Below, one piece after another: positions 35,458 to 46,770 of a stretch of 64,000 nucleotides of DNA. Made by a program: the position numbers and the translations under genes. Position 1 is the stretch's first letter; every line of letters starts with the position of its first letter. Below the pieces are notes generated by a model that was given only the letters and a program-made list of their open reading frames with translations, did no database searches and was not told where the DNA came from. The DNA comes from Streptococcus salivarius (GTDB lineage Bacteria > Bacillota > Bacilli > Lactobacillales > Streptococcaceae): positions 630,501 through 694,500 of the forward strand of contig NZ_CP018187.1 in the NCBI RefSeq assembly GCF_009738225.1, given 5' to 3'.

Positions 35458-35909
35458 TTTCCAAATAGTTTAGCAAAAAATCCCTTTTTTTCAAGGATAG
35501 GTTCAGTTTCACTAGGAGTAAGGATATCAGGATAGAGCTCTGAAAATAACACTTTATCAAGATTCTCTGCATGATTACTATGTACGATAAGACCGTATGG
35601 TGAATGGGCCTTGGCCTCGTCAACGATAGTTGCAGAAATATTTAGTGCTTGAGCGGTCTTGATATAGGTAAATTGTGTCTGGTCGGCTAATTTTGGCGAA
35701 AGTTTGAGACTAAGATTAGGGTAAACGGCTAATAAGTCTTTTAATATTTGCGGAAAATTGTCAATTACAGTTTTCTTTTCGGTATTTTCCAATAGAACAG
35801 CTAGGACTACACGTTCCGCATAGGTTCCAAAATACTGACGAAGTTCATCGGGATTTAGGCGTTTTTCGCCACTAGCGCATTGGAGCACTTTGTTTTCAAG
35901 TGAAGTCAT
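35454..35909 (-). CDS. YueI family protein (DUF1694)
   Basis: A 151-aa cytosolic protein of unknown function. The GEKRLNPDELRQYFGTYAERVVLAV segment near the start and HSPYGLIVHSNHAENLDKVLFSELYP near the end are the conserved blocks of the YueI/DUF1694 family of Firmicutes. There are no membrane helices or known catalytic residues. It is a single gene on minus between glxK and eno, with GAGGAG before its ATG. Confidence 0.82.
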   Translation of the reverse strand: MTSLENKVLQCASGEKRLNPDELRQYFGTYAERVVLAVLLENTEKKTVIDNFPQILKDLLAVYPNLSLKLSPKLADQTQFTYIKTAQALNISATIVDEAKAHSPYGLIVHSNHAENLDKVLFSELYPDILTPSETEPILEKKGFFAKLFGK

Positions 35910-36065
35910 AGGAATCTCCTCTTAGTTTTCTACTTGTATTATACAATATTTTGAATTCCTTTTCATTTGAGTTGCTTTCTGAGATTTTCAAAAACAATTG
36001 AAAATATTAAAAAATAGAAAATCGCTAGAAAATTCTGGTTTTAATTTGCTTAAGCCTTGATATTA

Positions 36066-36074
36066 TGGTAATAT
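36066..36074 (+). promoter_or_regulatory. eno promoter
   Basis: TGG-TAATAT extended -10, with a plausible TTTGCT -35 at 36045-36050 (18-base spacer). AGGAGAG lies before the start codon. Confidence 0.6.
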
Positions 36075-36084
36075 ATAGGTGTAA

Positions 36085-37419
<1,335 letters not shown>

Positions 37420-37440
37420 TTCTATAGTCATATAGAATAA

Positions 37441-37469
37441 AAAGAGGTTCCTTAGGAATCTCTTTTTTG
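37441..37469 (+). terminator. eno terminator
   Basis: AAAGAGGTTCC pairs with GGAATCTCTTT around TTA, followed by TTT. Confidence 0.85.
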
Positions 37470-37528
37470 TGTTTCTAAAGAATCTTAGATTGTGTTATGC
37501 ATTGTCTCTAAATAGAAACTCTAAACAC

Positions 37529-37564
37529 AAAAAGTCCCCTCAATCTTATTGATTGAGGGGACTT
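37529..37564 (-). terminator. terminator of the 61-aa protein gene
   Basis: AAGTCCCCTCAATC pairs perfectly with GATTGAGGGGACTT around TTATT; the A run on its left gives the U tract on minus. Confidence 0.92.
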
Positions 37565-37568
37565 CGTC

Positions 37569-37754
37569 TTAGAACAGACCTTTAATCTTGTCTAAAGCTC
37601 CACTAACCATTTCGTTACCTGAAACAAGAGATTTAGCTTGGTCGAAGTATTCGCCCAAATCATCTTTATTGTCATCGACAAACTTTTTAGCAGCTTCGAA
37701 ATCTTTCTTTTCGATCATTTCTTTTACTTGGTTAAATAGGTCCATTGGATTCAT
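37569..37754 (-). CDS. small conserved-looking protein, 61 aa
   Basis: The protein begins MNPMDLFNQVKEMIEKKDFE and continues with an amphipathic, strongly charged helical pattern to GALDKIKGLF. It has no membrane segment, signal peptide or metal motif. An AAGGAGA ribosome site lies nine bases upstream and a strong dedicated terminator lies five bases downstream, which supports an expressed gene. I do not recognise the family. The layout (short helical, soluble, acidic-basic repeats) would fit a small stress or RNA/protein-binding factor, but that is a guess. Confidence 0.78.
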   Translation of the reverse strand: MNPMDLFNQVKEMIEKKDFEAAKKFVDDNKDDLGEYFDQAKSLVSGNEMVSGALDKIKGLF

Positions 37755-37890
37755 ATCTGTTCTCCTTTATAAGTTTTCTTACAAACTCTATTTAATCACG
37801 CTTATAGTAAACTAGCAAGAAATATGTTTGAGGCGAGTGCTATGAGGGTTTTGATTTTCCAGTTAAGTACGATTGATAATTGTTTAATCT

Positions 37891-37920
37891 AAAAAGGCAG
37901 TCCAAACAGGACTGCTTTTA
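37891..37920 (-). terminator. terminator of the LtaS-type gene
   Basis: On minus: AAAAGCAGTCC, loop, GGACTGCC and TTTTT. Four bases separate it from the stop codon. Confidence 0.88.
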
Positions 37921-37924
37921 AGGC

Positions 37925-40105
37925 TTATTGTTGTTCCGTTGAGGAGCTACTTGGCTCTGATTCACTTGAACTTGAGCTCGACTCAGATTCTGTAGGATGT
38001 AGTTCCTTGTAAGATGGGGTCTTGAATAGATCAGCTGTTGATTTATTGCCTTTTTGTTTGTAGAGGCTGGTTGATTTATCTTTCAGCTTTTTATTGATTT
38101 CTTTTAGTTGATCCATCTGTTTAGTGTAGGAAATCTTGCTAGAATCAACAGGCTTCAAACCGTTTGGCGTATAGAAACGAAGAAGGTCACCTGTTTGAAC
38201 AGCGTCACTCATCGAAAGTTGAGTTGCTACTGCCTTACGAATGGCTTCGTTATCTTTTTTAGTTGTCTCATCAGGGTTGGTAATTTCTTCCCCTGTTTGA
38301 GTGTTATAAAGTCGACCAGAGTAGCTGGTGTATTGAGGAGTAACATATTGACCTGAGGTTCTAAATGCGACGGTTTGCTTATTATCAGGAGATAGGAGGT
38401 CTTGTCCCATCTGGATATAAGAGCTAGTGTCAACGCCAAGAACGTGAAGGAGAGTTGGAAGGGCATCAACCTCACCACCAAAGGTGTTAGAGATACCACC
38501 ACCAGTATAGCCTGGAATATGAATCATGTAAGGAACACGTTGAAGCATGGCTTTATCATAGTTTGACCAAGTTTCAGGGTTCTTACCGAGAAGTTCAGCA
38601 AGATTGCTGCTTCGTGTATCAGAGATACCATAGTGGTCACCGTACATGACAATAATCGAGTTATCGTAAAGACCGGTTTCTTTGAGGTAATCAAAGAAGT
38701 CTTTGATTGCTGAGTCAAGATAGTTAGCTGTTGCAAAATATCCGTTGACTGTCTCGTCTTTTGTTTCGGCAAGTGGGAAACCTTGTTCCTTTTCATCGCC
38801 TGAGAGAGAAGTATATGGGTAGTGGTTAGATACTGTAAGGTATTTAACGTAGAAAGGTTGTTGCATTTGTTCCAGATACTTGATGGAATCTGGGAACATG
38901 TACTTGTCATTTAGACCATACTGGAAGGAGTTTTCATCAGTTTTTTCAGTGAAGGCTGATGAGTCAAAGAAGTAGTTATACCCCCATTGTTTATAGGTAT
39001 TGTTACGATTCCAGAAGGATCCAGTGTTTCCGTGGAAAACAGCTGACGTATAGTCACCTGTTTGAGCTAGGATAGATGGCGCAGCATAGGCTGTATTGGT
39101 ACCACCATAGTTTACCATGTATGACCCTGTGCTTAGTCCAAAGAGAGACGTTTCCATCAAGGTTTCAGCATCAGAAGTTTTACCTGATTTTACTTGGTGG
39201 AAGAAGTTTGAAAAGGCCAGAGTTTCATTTGAGTGATAAATGGAATTGATGAATGGTGTAACCTCATAGTCTTGACCGTCTACTTTGAGCTTGTAATCAA
39301 TGAGGAACTGTTGGAAGCTTTCCAAGTGAATAACGATGACGTTTCTTCCTTTAGCAATTCCGTAATACTTAGGGTCAGGTGCCGCATAGTGCTCCTTAAC
39401 GTAAGCCTCAACCTTTTTCATATCCTCAGCTGTTGCAGATGAACGAGCCTGTGAAGCTTGATAAGTTAAGTTACCAGAATAGGCTGTGAAGAAGGGAAGC
39501 CCCATAGCACGGACAATATAGTTATTTGAGAAACCACGTGTCAACAACTCGCCACGGTTAACTTCCGCTAAGAAGAGGTTAACTGAGAGTAGGAGTGTTG
39601 ATAGTGCAGTAACTGCGAAACTAGCTCGTTTATTAAATGGCTTGCTGTCCATTTTAAGCTTTTTCCTGAAACCAGCATAGATGAAGAAAGGAACATCAAT
39701 CAGGTAGAAAATATAGCTTGGCTCAAGAAGGTTCTTGGCTGAGTCTCCTAGTCCTGCTGCCGAACTAGAACTTGCTAGGATGGTATTTACAGTGATGAAG
39801 TCTGTAAACTCTCCAAAGTAAATCACATTAGCAATAAGTAAGAGGTTAAGGATGACATAGATAGCAATGGTAATGCTATAAAAGAAACGTCGTTTCTTGA
39901 AGTATAGTCCTAAACCTAGAAGCATTAATCCTAGTGGAATAGGGTTAATCAGCGAAAGCATAACCTGATATCTGCTTTCCAACTCAAGATTAATGTTGAC
40001 GTAATAAGCGAATATGGTTTTTAGCCAGTAAAAGAAGAGTAACAAGAGGATAAATCCAAGTCTTGATGAAACTCCTTTCCAAAAGGCTTCAGTAATTTTT
40101 TTCAA
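37925..40105 (-). CDS. ltaS: lipoteichoic acid synthase family phosphoglycerol transferase
   Basis: A membrane-anchored sulfatase-fold enzyme that polymerises glycerol phosphate from phosphatidylglycerol, 726 aa. Five transmembrane helices lie in residues 1-180. The extracellular catalytic domain runs from about 245 to 600. Metal ligand Glu262 is in VIHLESFQ and nucleophile Thr310 in SGKTSDAE, with MYGDHYG further on. A Ser-rich low-complexity tail (about 705-726) ends the protein and is odd for the family. It is the LTA polymerase or a paralogue; which one needs the rest of the genome. Single gene with its own terminator. Confidence 0.9.
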   Translation of the reverse strand: MKKITEAFWKGVSSRLGFILLLLFFYWLKTIFAYYVNINLELESRYQVMLSLINPIPLGLMLLGLGLYFKKRRFFYSITIAIYVILNLLLIANVIYFGEFTDFITVNTILASSSSAAGLGDSAKNLLEPSYIFYLIDVPFFIYAGFRKKLKMDSKPFNKRASFAVTALSTLLLSVNLFLAEVNRGELLTRGFSNNYIVRAMGLPFFTAYSGNLTYQASQARSSATAEDMKKVEAYVKEHYAAPDPKYYGIAKGRNVIVIHLESFQQFLIDYKLKVDGQDYEVTPFINSIYHSNETLAFSNFFHQVKSGKTSDAETLMETSLFGLSTGSYMVNYGGTNTAYAAPSILAQTGDYTSAVFHGNTGSFWNRNNTYKQWGYNYFFDSSAFTEKTDENSFQYGLNDKYMFPDSIKYLEQMQQPFYVKYLTVSNHYPYTSLSGDEKEQGFPLAETKDETVNGYFATANYLDSAIKDFFDYLKETGLYDNSIIVMYGDHYGISDTRSSNLAELLGKNPETWSNYDKAMLQRVPYMIHIPGYTGGGISNTFGGEVDALPTLLHVLGVDTSSYIQMGQDLLSPDNKQTVAFRTSGQYVTPQYTSYSGRLYNTQTGEEITNPDETTKKDNEAIRKAVATQLSMSDAVQTGDLLRFYTPNGLKPVDSSKISYTKQMDQLKEINKKLKDKSTSLYKQKGNKSTADLFKTPSYKELHPTESESSSSSSESEPSSSSTEQQ

Positions 40106-40251
40106 AGTAATACTTCCTTTGATTCTATATTATCTTAATCATTATACCAAATAAGATAATGACTCTCAAAAATTTACTGCCATTGAGTGTGATATTCCTT
40201 GACATATAATTGATAAAATCTAGTTACGAAACAGAAATAATAGCATTTTTT

Positions 40252-40260
40252 TGGTATAAT
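40252..40260 (+). promoter_or_regulatory. promoter of the aro region, start-codon proximal
   Basis: TGG-TATAAT extended -10, ending six bases before the ATG at 40267. A TTGACA lies at 40199-40204 without a good -10 at normal spacing. Confidence 0.65.
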
Positions 40261-40266
40261 AGTAAC

Positions 40267-41430
40267 ATGAGTATATTGACGGTAAGTCCCTTTGCGGAGA
40301 AAAAAATCAAACAAGGAAAACAGCTTCTTTTAGCCGAAGATTTTCCAAATATAACTGAAAATAATCAGTTGGTTTATCTATATAGCCAATCCAAAGACTT
40401 TTTAGGAACGGGCTATTTGTCAAGTCAAAATAAGGGGATAGGATGGTTTCTGTCCCCTAAAAAACAACAATTGACAGTGACTTATTTTCAAGGACTTTTT
40501 GAAAGGGCTAAGGCCAAACGTCAATCCTATTATGATAATGAGTTGACGACAGCTTTTCGTCTTTTCAACCAAGATGGTGACGATTTTGGTGGTCTCACAA
40601 TTGATTTATATGGGGATTATGCCCTCTTTTCATGGTACAATGCCTTTGTTTATTCCTTGAAAAATGATATTGTAGATGCTTTCCAAATGGTCTTTCCTGA
40701 GGTCTTGGGAGGCTATGAGAAAATCCGCTTCAAGGGTCTTGATTTCGAATCAGACCATCTTTTTGGGCAAGAGGCGGCTGATACCTTCACCATTTTAGAA
40801 AATGGGGTAACTTATGAAGTTTTCCTCAATGATGGGCTAATGACGGGGATTTTCCTTGATCAGCATGAAGTGCGTGATGGCTTAGTTAATGGCTTAGCTT
40901 TGGGAAAATCAGTTTTGAATATGTTCTCCTATACGGCAGCTTTTTCAGTGGCTGCAGCTATGGGGGGAGCGGTTGAAACGACATCGGTTGATTTGGCTAA
41001 GCGTTCACGTGAATTATCGACGGCTCATTTTGAAGCTAATGGCTTCAGTATGGAAAATCATCGCTTGGTCGTGATGGATGTCTTCGATTATTTCAAATAT
41101 GCAAAGAAAAAAGGCTTATCTTATGACCTTATCGTCATCGATCCGCCAAGCTTTGCTCGAAATAAGAAACGCACTTTCTCAGCAAATAAGGATTACCACA
41201 AGTTAATTGCACAAAGTCTTGATATTTTATCAGAGCATGGGACAATCATCGCAAGTACCAATGCTGCTAATATGACAGTGCAACAGTTTAAGAAACAACT
41301 ACGTAAGGGCTTGGGAGATGTTTCAGCGGACTTCGTTAACCTGCAACAATTACCAGCGGATTTTACCGTCAATCCTAATGATCCAACATCAAATTATTTG
41401 AAAGTATACACAATAAAGGTAAATAAATGA
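40267..41430 (+). CDS. class I SAM-dependent rRNA methyltransferase (RlmI-like, 23S m5C)
   Basis: A 387-aa RNA cytosine-5 methyltransferase of the RlmI type. An N-terminal PUA-like domain (about 1-70) is followed by the Rossmann SAM domain with [16 protein letters not shown] and the catalytic region [13 protein letters not shown] 40267 is chosen because upstream in-frame codons lie in or before the -10 box. With transcription beginning at or near the ATG, the mRNA would be leaderless; no ribosome site is seen. The stop overlaps aroD by four bases (ATGA), so it heads the aromatic amino-acid operon. Confidence 0.88.
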   Translation: MSILTVSPFAEKKIKQGKQLLLAEDFPNITENNQLVYLYSQSKDFLGTGYLSSQNKGIGWFLSPKKQQLTVTYFQGLFERAKAKRQSYYDNELTTAFRLFNQDGDDFGGLTIDLYGDYALFSWYNAFVYSLKNDIVDAFQMVFPEVLGGYEKIRFKGLDFESDHLFGQEAADTFTILENGVTYEVFLNDGLMTGIFLDQHEVRDGLVNGLALGKSVLNMFSYTAAFSVAAAMGGAVETTSVDLAKRSRELSTAHFEANGFSMENHRLVVMDVFDYFKYAKKKGLSYDLIVIDPPSFARNKKRTFSANKDYHKLIAQSLDILSEHGTIIASTNAANMTVQQFKKQLRKGLGDVSADFVNLQQLPADFTVNPNDPTSNYLKVYTIKVNK

Positions 41431-42104
41431 AAATTGTAGTTCCGATTATGCCAACTAGTTTAGAGGAGGCACAAGCGCTTGAACTGTCTCGTTTTGAGGG
41501 GGCAGACATTATTGAATGGCGTGCAGATTTTTTAGATAAGGATAGTATCTTAACGGTTGCTCCGGCTATTTTCGAGAAATTCGCAGGCTTTGAGATTATC
41601 TTTACCATCCGTACAACGCGTGAGGGTGGTAGGCTTGAGTTAACGGATGCGGAATATGTCGCACTGATTAAGGATGTAGCTGCGATTTACTCGCCAGATT
41701 ATATTGATTTTGAGTATTTCACACGTAAGGCTGTCTTTGATCAAATGCTTGAATTTTCAAACTTGGTTTTGTCTTATCATAACTTTGAGGAGACACCTGA
41801 AAACCTCATGGAACTTTTGTCTGAGATGGCAAACTTGACACCACGAGTGGTTAAGGTGGCAGTTATGCCTAAGAATGAGCAGGATGTTCTCGACCTTATG
41901 AACTTCACACGTGGCTTTAAGGCCTTTAATCCTGAGCAGGAGTTTGTGACCATGTCAATGGGTAAACTAGGTCGTTTGTCACGTTTTGCGGGCGACTTGA
42001 TAGGGTCATCATGGACCTTTGCCAGTCTTGATAATGCCAGTGCTCCAGGACAAATTAGTTTAGCAGACATGCGCAGAATCAGGGAGGTTTTGGATGCAGA
42101 TTGA
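41427..42104 (+). CDS. aroD: 3-dehydroquinate dehydratase, type I
   Basis: Third step of the shikimate pathway, 225 aa. This is the Schiff-base class: His in LSYHNFE, catalytic Lys in VVKVAVMPK, and the IEWRADFL substrate motif near residue 30. It overlaps the methyltransferase gene upstream by four bases and aroE downstream by 11. Confidence 0.95.
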   Translation: MKIVVPIMPTSLEEAQALELSRFEGADIIEWRADFLDKDSILTVAPAIFEKFAGFEIIFTIRTTREGGRLELTDAEYVALIKDVAAIYSPDYIDFEYFTRKAVFDQMLEFSNLVLSYHNFEETPENLMELLSEMANLTPRVVKVAVMPKNEQDVLDLMNFTRGFKAFNPEQEFVTMSMGKLGRLSRFAGDLIGSSWTFASLDNASAPGQISLADMRRIREVLDAD

Positions 42105-42951
42105 TGGACACACACGCCTAGCAGCTGTTGTCGCCAATCCAATCAAGCATTCGATTTCGCCATTCATTCATAATTCGGCCTTTGAGAAGACACAAGTTAA
42201 TGGTGTTTATGTGGCCTGGGAGATTCCGGAATCAGACCTAGCCGAGACAGTTGAAAATATTAGACGTTACGACATGTTCGGTATCAATTTGTCCATGCCA
42301 TATAAGGAAGCAGTTATTCCTTTTTTGGATGAGATTAGTCCTGCAGCTCAACTGATTGGTGCTGTCAATACAGTTGTTAATTGTGATGGGCGTTTGATTG
42401 GTCATAATACGGACGGTTTTGGCTTTTTTGCTAGTCTAAAGAACTTTAGCCCTAAAGATGCCCATCTGATGATTTTGGGTGCTGGTGGTGCGGCTAAAGC
42501 TATTGTGACGCAGGCAGTTCTTGATGGTGCCAAAAAAGTAAGTGTCTATGTTCGCCCTCAGTCATTGGATAAGGCAAAAGAGAGCTTTAAGTCCTTACTT
42601 GAACAGACAACTTGTCACTTGGAGTTTCATGCTTTAAATGATCTTAAGTATTTTAAAGAGGAACTAGGCCAGGCTGATTTATTGGTGAATGCGACGAGTG
42701 TAGGTATGGATGGCGCATCCTTGCCTATTCCTACAGATACAAAATTTCCTAAGGGACTCTTGATTGCTGATATCATTTATCAGCCTTTTGAAACACCTTT
42801 CTTGGCCTTGGCTAGAAAACAGGGAATAGAGGCTGTGAACGGACTTGGCATGTTGCTTCATCAAGCAGCAGGTGCCTTTAAATTGTGGACAGGCAAGGAC
42901 ATGCCAACAGACGCCATTTGGCAGGAATTAGAAAAAATTTACAATAGCTAG
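42094..42951 (+). CDS. aroE: shikimate dehydrogenase (NADP+)
   Basis: Reduces 3-dehydroshikimate to shikimate, 285 aa. The substrate-binding half has [13 protein letters not shown] near the N-terminus and [11 protein letters not shown] with the catalytic Lys. The nucleotide half has GAGGAAKAI, and [17 protein letters not shown] closes the protein. It overlaps aroD by 11 bases, indicating tight coupling. Confidence 0.95.
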   Translation: MQIDGHTRLAAVVANPIKHSISPFIHNSAFEKTQVNGVYVAWEIPESDLAETVENIRRYDMFGINLSMPYKEAVIPFLDEISPAAQLIGAVNTVVNCDGRLIGHNTDGFGFFASLKNFSPKDAHLMILGAGGAAKAIVTQAVLDGAKKVSVYVRPQSLDKAKESFKSLLEQTTCHLEFHALNDLKYFKEELGQADLLVNATSVGMDGASLPIPTDTKFPKGLLIADIIYQPFETPFLALARKQGIEAVNGLGMLLHQAAGAFKLWTGKDMPTDAIWQELEKIYNS

Positions 42952-42963
42952 GAGGGGACGACG

Positions 42964-44031
42964 ATGAAACTAGAGGTAAATTTAACACATAACCCTTATG
43001 ACATTATTATTGAAAAAGGAGCCCTTAAGACTGTCGGTAAATGGGTGAAGTCACTTTGGGAACCACAAAAGATTGCTCTTATCACAGACAATCATGTGGG
43101 AGCTCTATATGCAGAAAAAGTTAAGCTTAGCTTGGAGCACGAAGGTTTTGAGGTTGTCGTTTTTGATTTCCTAGAAGGTGAAGCGAGTAAAAATCTAAAA
43201 ACTGTTAATAAGGCTTATGAGTTTTTGATTAAGAATGGCATGACTCGTAGTGATGGCATTGTTGCTCTTGGTGGTGGCGTTGTTGGAGACTTGGCAGGCT
43301 TTGTCGCTTCAACTTATATGCGTGGCATTCACTTCGTTCAGGTTCCAACTAGTCTCACTGCCCAAGTGGATTCGTCTATTGGTGGTAAGACCGGTGTGAA
43401 CACACCATTTGCCAAAAATATCGTGGGAACTTTCGCTCAGCCTGATGGGGTTTTGATTGACCCTAATGTCCTTGAGTCACTTGGTAAACGTGAATTGATC
43501 GAAGGTATGGGTGAGGTTGTCAAATACGGTTTGATTGACGATCCTGAACTTTGGCACCTCCTTGAAAGCATTGATGGTTCGGTTCACAGTATCCTAGAAA
43601 ACTCAGAAACCATTATTTACCGTTCATGTAACGTTAAGCGTAAAATTGTGGTTGAAGATGAGTTTGAAGGTGGTGTCCGTATGTACCTAAACTTTGGTCA
43701 TACGATTGGGCATGCCGTTGAACAAACAGCTGGTTACGGTAAAGTCATGCACGGTGAAGCGGTAGCTATCGGAATGGTTCAGATTTCACGAGTTGCTGAG
43801 GAAAAAGGTCTGATGCCTAAGGGGATCACACGTCAAATCGCTGAGATGTGTGTCAAATTTGGCTTGCCAGTAGACTATGAGCCATGGCGTGTTGAAGAGC
43901 TCTATACAGCCCTAACACATGACAAGAAAGCCCGTGGTAATAGCATTAAGACAGTTATCGTTCCAGAGATTGGTAAGGCAGCTATCAATCAGATTCCTTT
44001 AGTTGAAATGAAAGAGTACTTGGAGAAATAA
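42964..44031 (+). CDS. aroB: 3-dehydroquinate synthase
   Basis: The second shikimate step: converts DAHP to 3-dehydroquinate using NAD+ and a divalent metal, 355 aa. [19 protein letters not shown] is the NAD-binding signature; metal ligands are Glu in [10 protein letters not shown] and the His residues of [11 protein letters not shown] and [16 protein letters not shown] lies before the ATG, and the stop abuts the aroC start with no gap. The first step enzyme (DAHP synthase) is not in this window. Confidence 0.96.
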   Translation: MKLEVNLTHNPYDIIIEKGALKTVGKWVKSLWEPQKIALITDNHVGALYAEKVKLSLEHEGFEVVVFDFLEGEASKNLKTVNKAYEFLIKNGMTRSDGIVALGGGVVGDLAGFVASTYMRGIHFVQVPTSLTAQVDSSIGGKTGVNTPFAKNIVGTFAQPDGVLIDPNVLESLGKRELIEGMGEVVKYGLIDDPELWHLLESIDGSVHSILENSETIIYRSCNVKRKIVVEDEFEGGVRMYLNFGHTIGHAVEQTAGYGKVMHGEAVAIGMVQISRVAEEKGLMPKGITRQIAEMCVKFGLPVDYEPWRVEELYTALTHDKKARGNSIKTVIVPEIGKAAINQIPLVEMKEYLEK

Positions 44032-45198
44032 ATGAGATATTTAACAGCAGGTGAGTCTCATGGCCCACGTTTAACAGCAATTATCGAAGGTGTTCCAGCT
44101 GGTCTTCCCTTGACGGCTGAAGATATCAATGCTGATTTGAAACGCCGCCAAGGTGGCTATGGTCGTGGTGGCCGTATGAAAATTGAGTCTGATAAAGTTG
44201 AAATCACTTCTGGTGTTCGTCATGGGAAAACAACAGGGGCTCCAATCACCCTTCATGTTATCAATAAGGACCATCAAAAATGGTTGGACATCATGGCTGT
44301 GGAAGACATTGAAGACCGTTTGAAAACCAAACGTAAAATCACTCACCCACGTCCAGGACATGCTGACTTGGTTGGTGGAATGAAATACCGTTTCGATGAT
44401 TTGCGTAATTCCTTGGAGCGTTCTAGTGCGCGTGAAACAACTATGCGTGTGGCAGTAGGTGCTGTCGCTAAACGTATCTTGGCTGAGCTCGATATTGAAA
44501 TTGCTAACCATGTTGTTGTCTTTGGTGGTAAGGAAATTGACGTGCCTGAGAATTTGACGGTAGCTCAAATCAAGGAATTGGCTCAACAATCAGAGATTTC
44601 AGTCGTTAACCAAGAGCGTGAACAAGAAATTAAAGATTACATTGATCAGATCAAAAAAGAGGGAGACACAATCGGTGGTGTCGTTGAAACTGTCGTTGGT
44701 GGTGTTCCTGTTGGTCTTGGTTCTTATGTGCAATGGGATACAAAACTTGATGCTAAGATTGCTCAAGCAGTTGTATCCATCAATGCCTTCAAGGGTGTGG
44801 AATTTGGTCTTGGTTTCAAAGATGGCTACCTCAAGGGCTCTCAAGTGATGGACGAGATTCTCTGGAATGAAGAGGATGGTTATACACGTCGCACTAACAA
44901 TCTTGGTGGTTTCGAAGGTGGTATGACCAATGGTCAACCAATTGTGGTGCGTGGGGTTATGAAACCCATTCCAACCCTTTACAAGCCTTTGATGTCAGTA
45001 GATATCGAAACACACGAACCTTACAAGGCAACAGTTGAGCGTTCAGACCCAACGGCCTTGCCGGCAGCGGGTGTTGTTATGGAATCCGTAGTTGCTACAG
45101 TCGTAGCTAATGAAATCTTGGACAAATTCTCTTCCGATAACATGGAAGAATTGAAAGAAGCGGTAGCACGTCACCGTGACTATGTGAAAAACTTTTAA
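44032..45198 (+). CDS. aroC: chorismate synthase
   Basis: The last shikimate step, making chorismate with reduced FMN, 388 aa. [20 protein letters not shown] is the N-terminal signature, [13 protein letters not shown] the second, and [13 protein letters not shown] the third. It starts directly after the aroB stop codon. Confidence 0.97.
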   Translation: MRYLTAGESHGPRLTAIIEGVPAGLPLTAEDINADLKRRQGGYGRGGRMKIESDKVEITSGVRHGKTTGAPITLHVINKDHQKWLDIMAVEDIEDRLKTKRKITHPRPGHADLVGGMKYRFDDLRNSLERSSARETTMRVAVGAVAKRILAELDIEIANHVVVFGGKEIDVPENLTVAQIKELAQQSEISVVNQEREQEIKDYIDQIKKEGDTIGGVVETVVGGVPVGLGSYVQWDTKLDAKIAQAVVSINAFKGVEFGLGFKDGYLKGSQVMDEILWNEEDGYTRRTNNLGGFEGGMTNGQPIVVRGVMKPIPTLYKPLMSVDIETHEPYKATVERSDPTALPAAGVVMESVVATVVANEILDKFSSDNMEELKEAVARHRDYVKNF

Positions 45199-45227
45199 GC
45201 AACATCAGACAATAGATGGGAGTAGTA

Positions 45228-46334
45228 ATGAGTAAGAAAACAATTTATATCGCAGGATTGGGATTAATTGGTGGTTCCTTGGCTTTAGGGATTAAAAGAG
45301 ACCACCCTGATTATGAGATTCTTGGATATAATCGCTCTGACTATTCTCGAAATATTGCGCTTGAGCGTGGTATCGTTGACCGTGCAACCAGTGATTTCAA
45401 AGAGTTTGCCCCACTTGCTGATGTGATTATCCTTGCAGTGCCAATTAAGCAAACTGTGGCCTACTTGCAGGAATTGGCTGACTTAGATCTCAAAGATAAT
45501 GTCATCATCACAGACGCAGGGTCTACTAAGTTGGATATCGTTGAGGCAGCTGAACGTTACCTAACAGGTAAAAATGTTCAGTTTGTAGGTTCCCACCCTA
45601 TGGCTGGTTCCCATAAATCAGGGGCTATAGCAGCTGACGTGACGCTTTTTGAGAACGCCTATTATATTTTCACACCGACAAGTTTGACAAGAGAGACAAC
45701 TATCCCAGAGCTTAAGGACATCTTGTCTGGGCTTAAGTCACGTTTTGTGGAGATTGATGCGGCTGAACACGACCGTGTAACCAGTCAAATCAGTCATTTT
45801 CCGCACCTTTTAGCTTCTGGTCTTATGGAGCAGGCGGCTGATTATGCTCAGGCTCACGAAATGACTAATCACTTTGCGGCTGGGGGATTCCGAGATATGA
45901 CTCGTATTGCTGAGAGTGAACCGGGTATGTGGGCTTCCATTCTCATGACTAATGGGCCTGCTGTTTTGAATCGTATTGAAGATTTCAAAAAACGTTTGGA
46001 CCATGTGGCTGACTTGATTAAGGCTGAGGATGAGAATGCCATTTGGGAGTTCTTTGACAATGGTCGTAAGAAGCGTAAAGAGATGGAAATCCACAAAAAG
46101 GGTGGCGTGGAAAGTGCCTTCGATATTTTCGTGGATGTGCCTGACCGTGAGGACGTTATCCTTAGCATTATGGAATTGTTGCGAGGAACGTCTTTGGTTA
46201 ACCTTCGTATCAATGAAGAAAATCGTGAAGATATTCACGGTATCCTTCAAATTACTTTTAAAAATGAAAAAGATCGTACACATGCTAAGACTGTTATTGA
46301 AGCCAATACAGACTATCATGTGGTGATCGCCTAG
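45228..46334 (+). CDS. tyrA: prephenate dehydrogenase
   Basis: Oxidatively decarboxylates prephenate to 4-hydroxyphenylpyruvate for tyrosine, 368 aa. The NAD-binding GLGLIGGSLA is near residue 12, the catalytic His in GSHPMAGSHKSG, and a C-terminal ACT regulatory domain covers about 295-366. The ATG at 45228 has GGGAG at the right spacing; an in-frame ATG four codons earlier overlaps that site and is less likely. Confidence 0.94.
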   Translation: MSKKTIYIAGLGLIGGSLALGIKRDHPDYEILGYNRSDYSRNIALERGIVDRATSDFKEFAPLADVIILAVPIKQTVAYLQELADLDLKDNVIITDAGSTKLDIVEAAERYLTGKNVQFVGSHPMAGSHKSGAIAADVTLFENAYYIFTPTSLTRETTIPELKDILSGLKSRFVEIDAAEHDRVTSQISHFPHLLASGLMEQAADYAQAHEMTNHFAAGGFRDMTRIAESEPGMWASILMTNGPAVLNRIEDFKKRLDHVADLIKAEDENAIWEFFDNGRKKRKEMEIHKKGGVESAFDIFVDVPDREDVILSIMELLRGTSLVNLRINEENREDIHGILQITFKNEKDRTHAKTVIEANTDYHVVIA

Positions 46335-46343
46335 GAGAATAAA

Positions 46344-46682
46344 ATGACAAATATTTATGATTTAGCAAATGAGTTGGAACGTGGCATTCGTGCCCTTCCT
46401 GAGTACAAAACTTTGGTAGAGAAAAAAGAAGCTATTGCAGCTGATGCTGAGGCTAGTGCTCTTTTCAAAGAGTTCACTGATTTCCAAGAGGATTTCTATG
46501 CTAAAATGCAAGCTGGTACAATGCCAACAGCAGAAGAACAAGCAGCTGTTCAAGAATTGGGGCAAAAAGTGGAAGCTAATGCCCTTTTGAAAGAATACTT
46601 GGCTGCACAACAAGGCTTGTCTGTTTATTTGAATGATATTGAACGTATCATCTTCAAACCTTTGCAAGAATTGAATAGCTAA
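46344..46682 (+). CDS. ylbF: YlbF/YmcA family regulator
   Basis: A 112-aa all-helical protein of the YlbF/YmcA (Com_YlbF) family. In B. subtilis these proteins form a complex that modulates RNase Y and competence or biofilm pathways. The segment [24 protein letters not shown] and the end IERIIFKPL are typical. Its place between tyrA and the next enzymes is conserved in other streptococci, though the functional link is not understood. Confidence 0.85.
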   Translation: MTNIYDLANELERGIRALPEYKTLVEKKEAIAADAEASALFKEFTDFQEDFYAKMQAGTMPTAEEQAAVQELGQKVEANALLKEYLAAQQGLSVYLNDIERIIFKPLQELNS

Positions 46683-46770
46683 TCAGAGAGGGTGTGTCAG
46701 TTGACAGGCCCTTTTCTGCATTCAAAAGAGATTGTCTAAGAATGAAGATCAAATATTAAGGAGGAGAATG

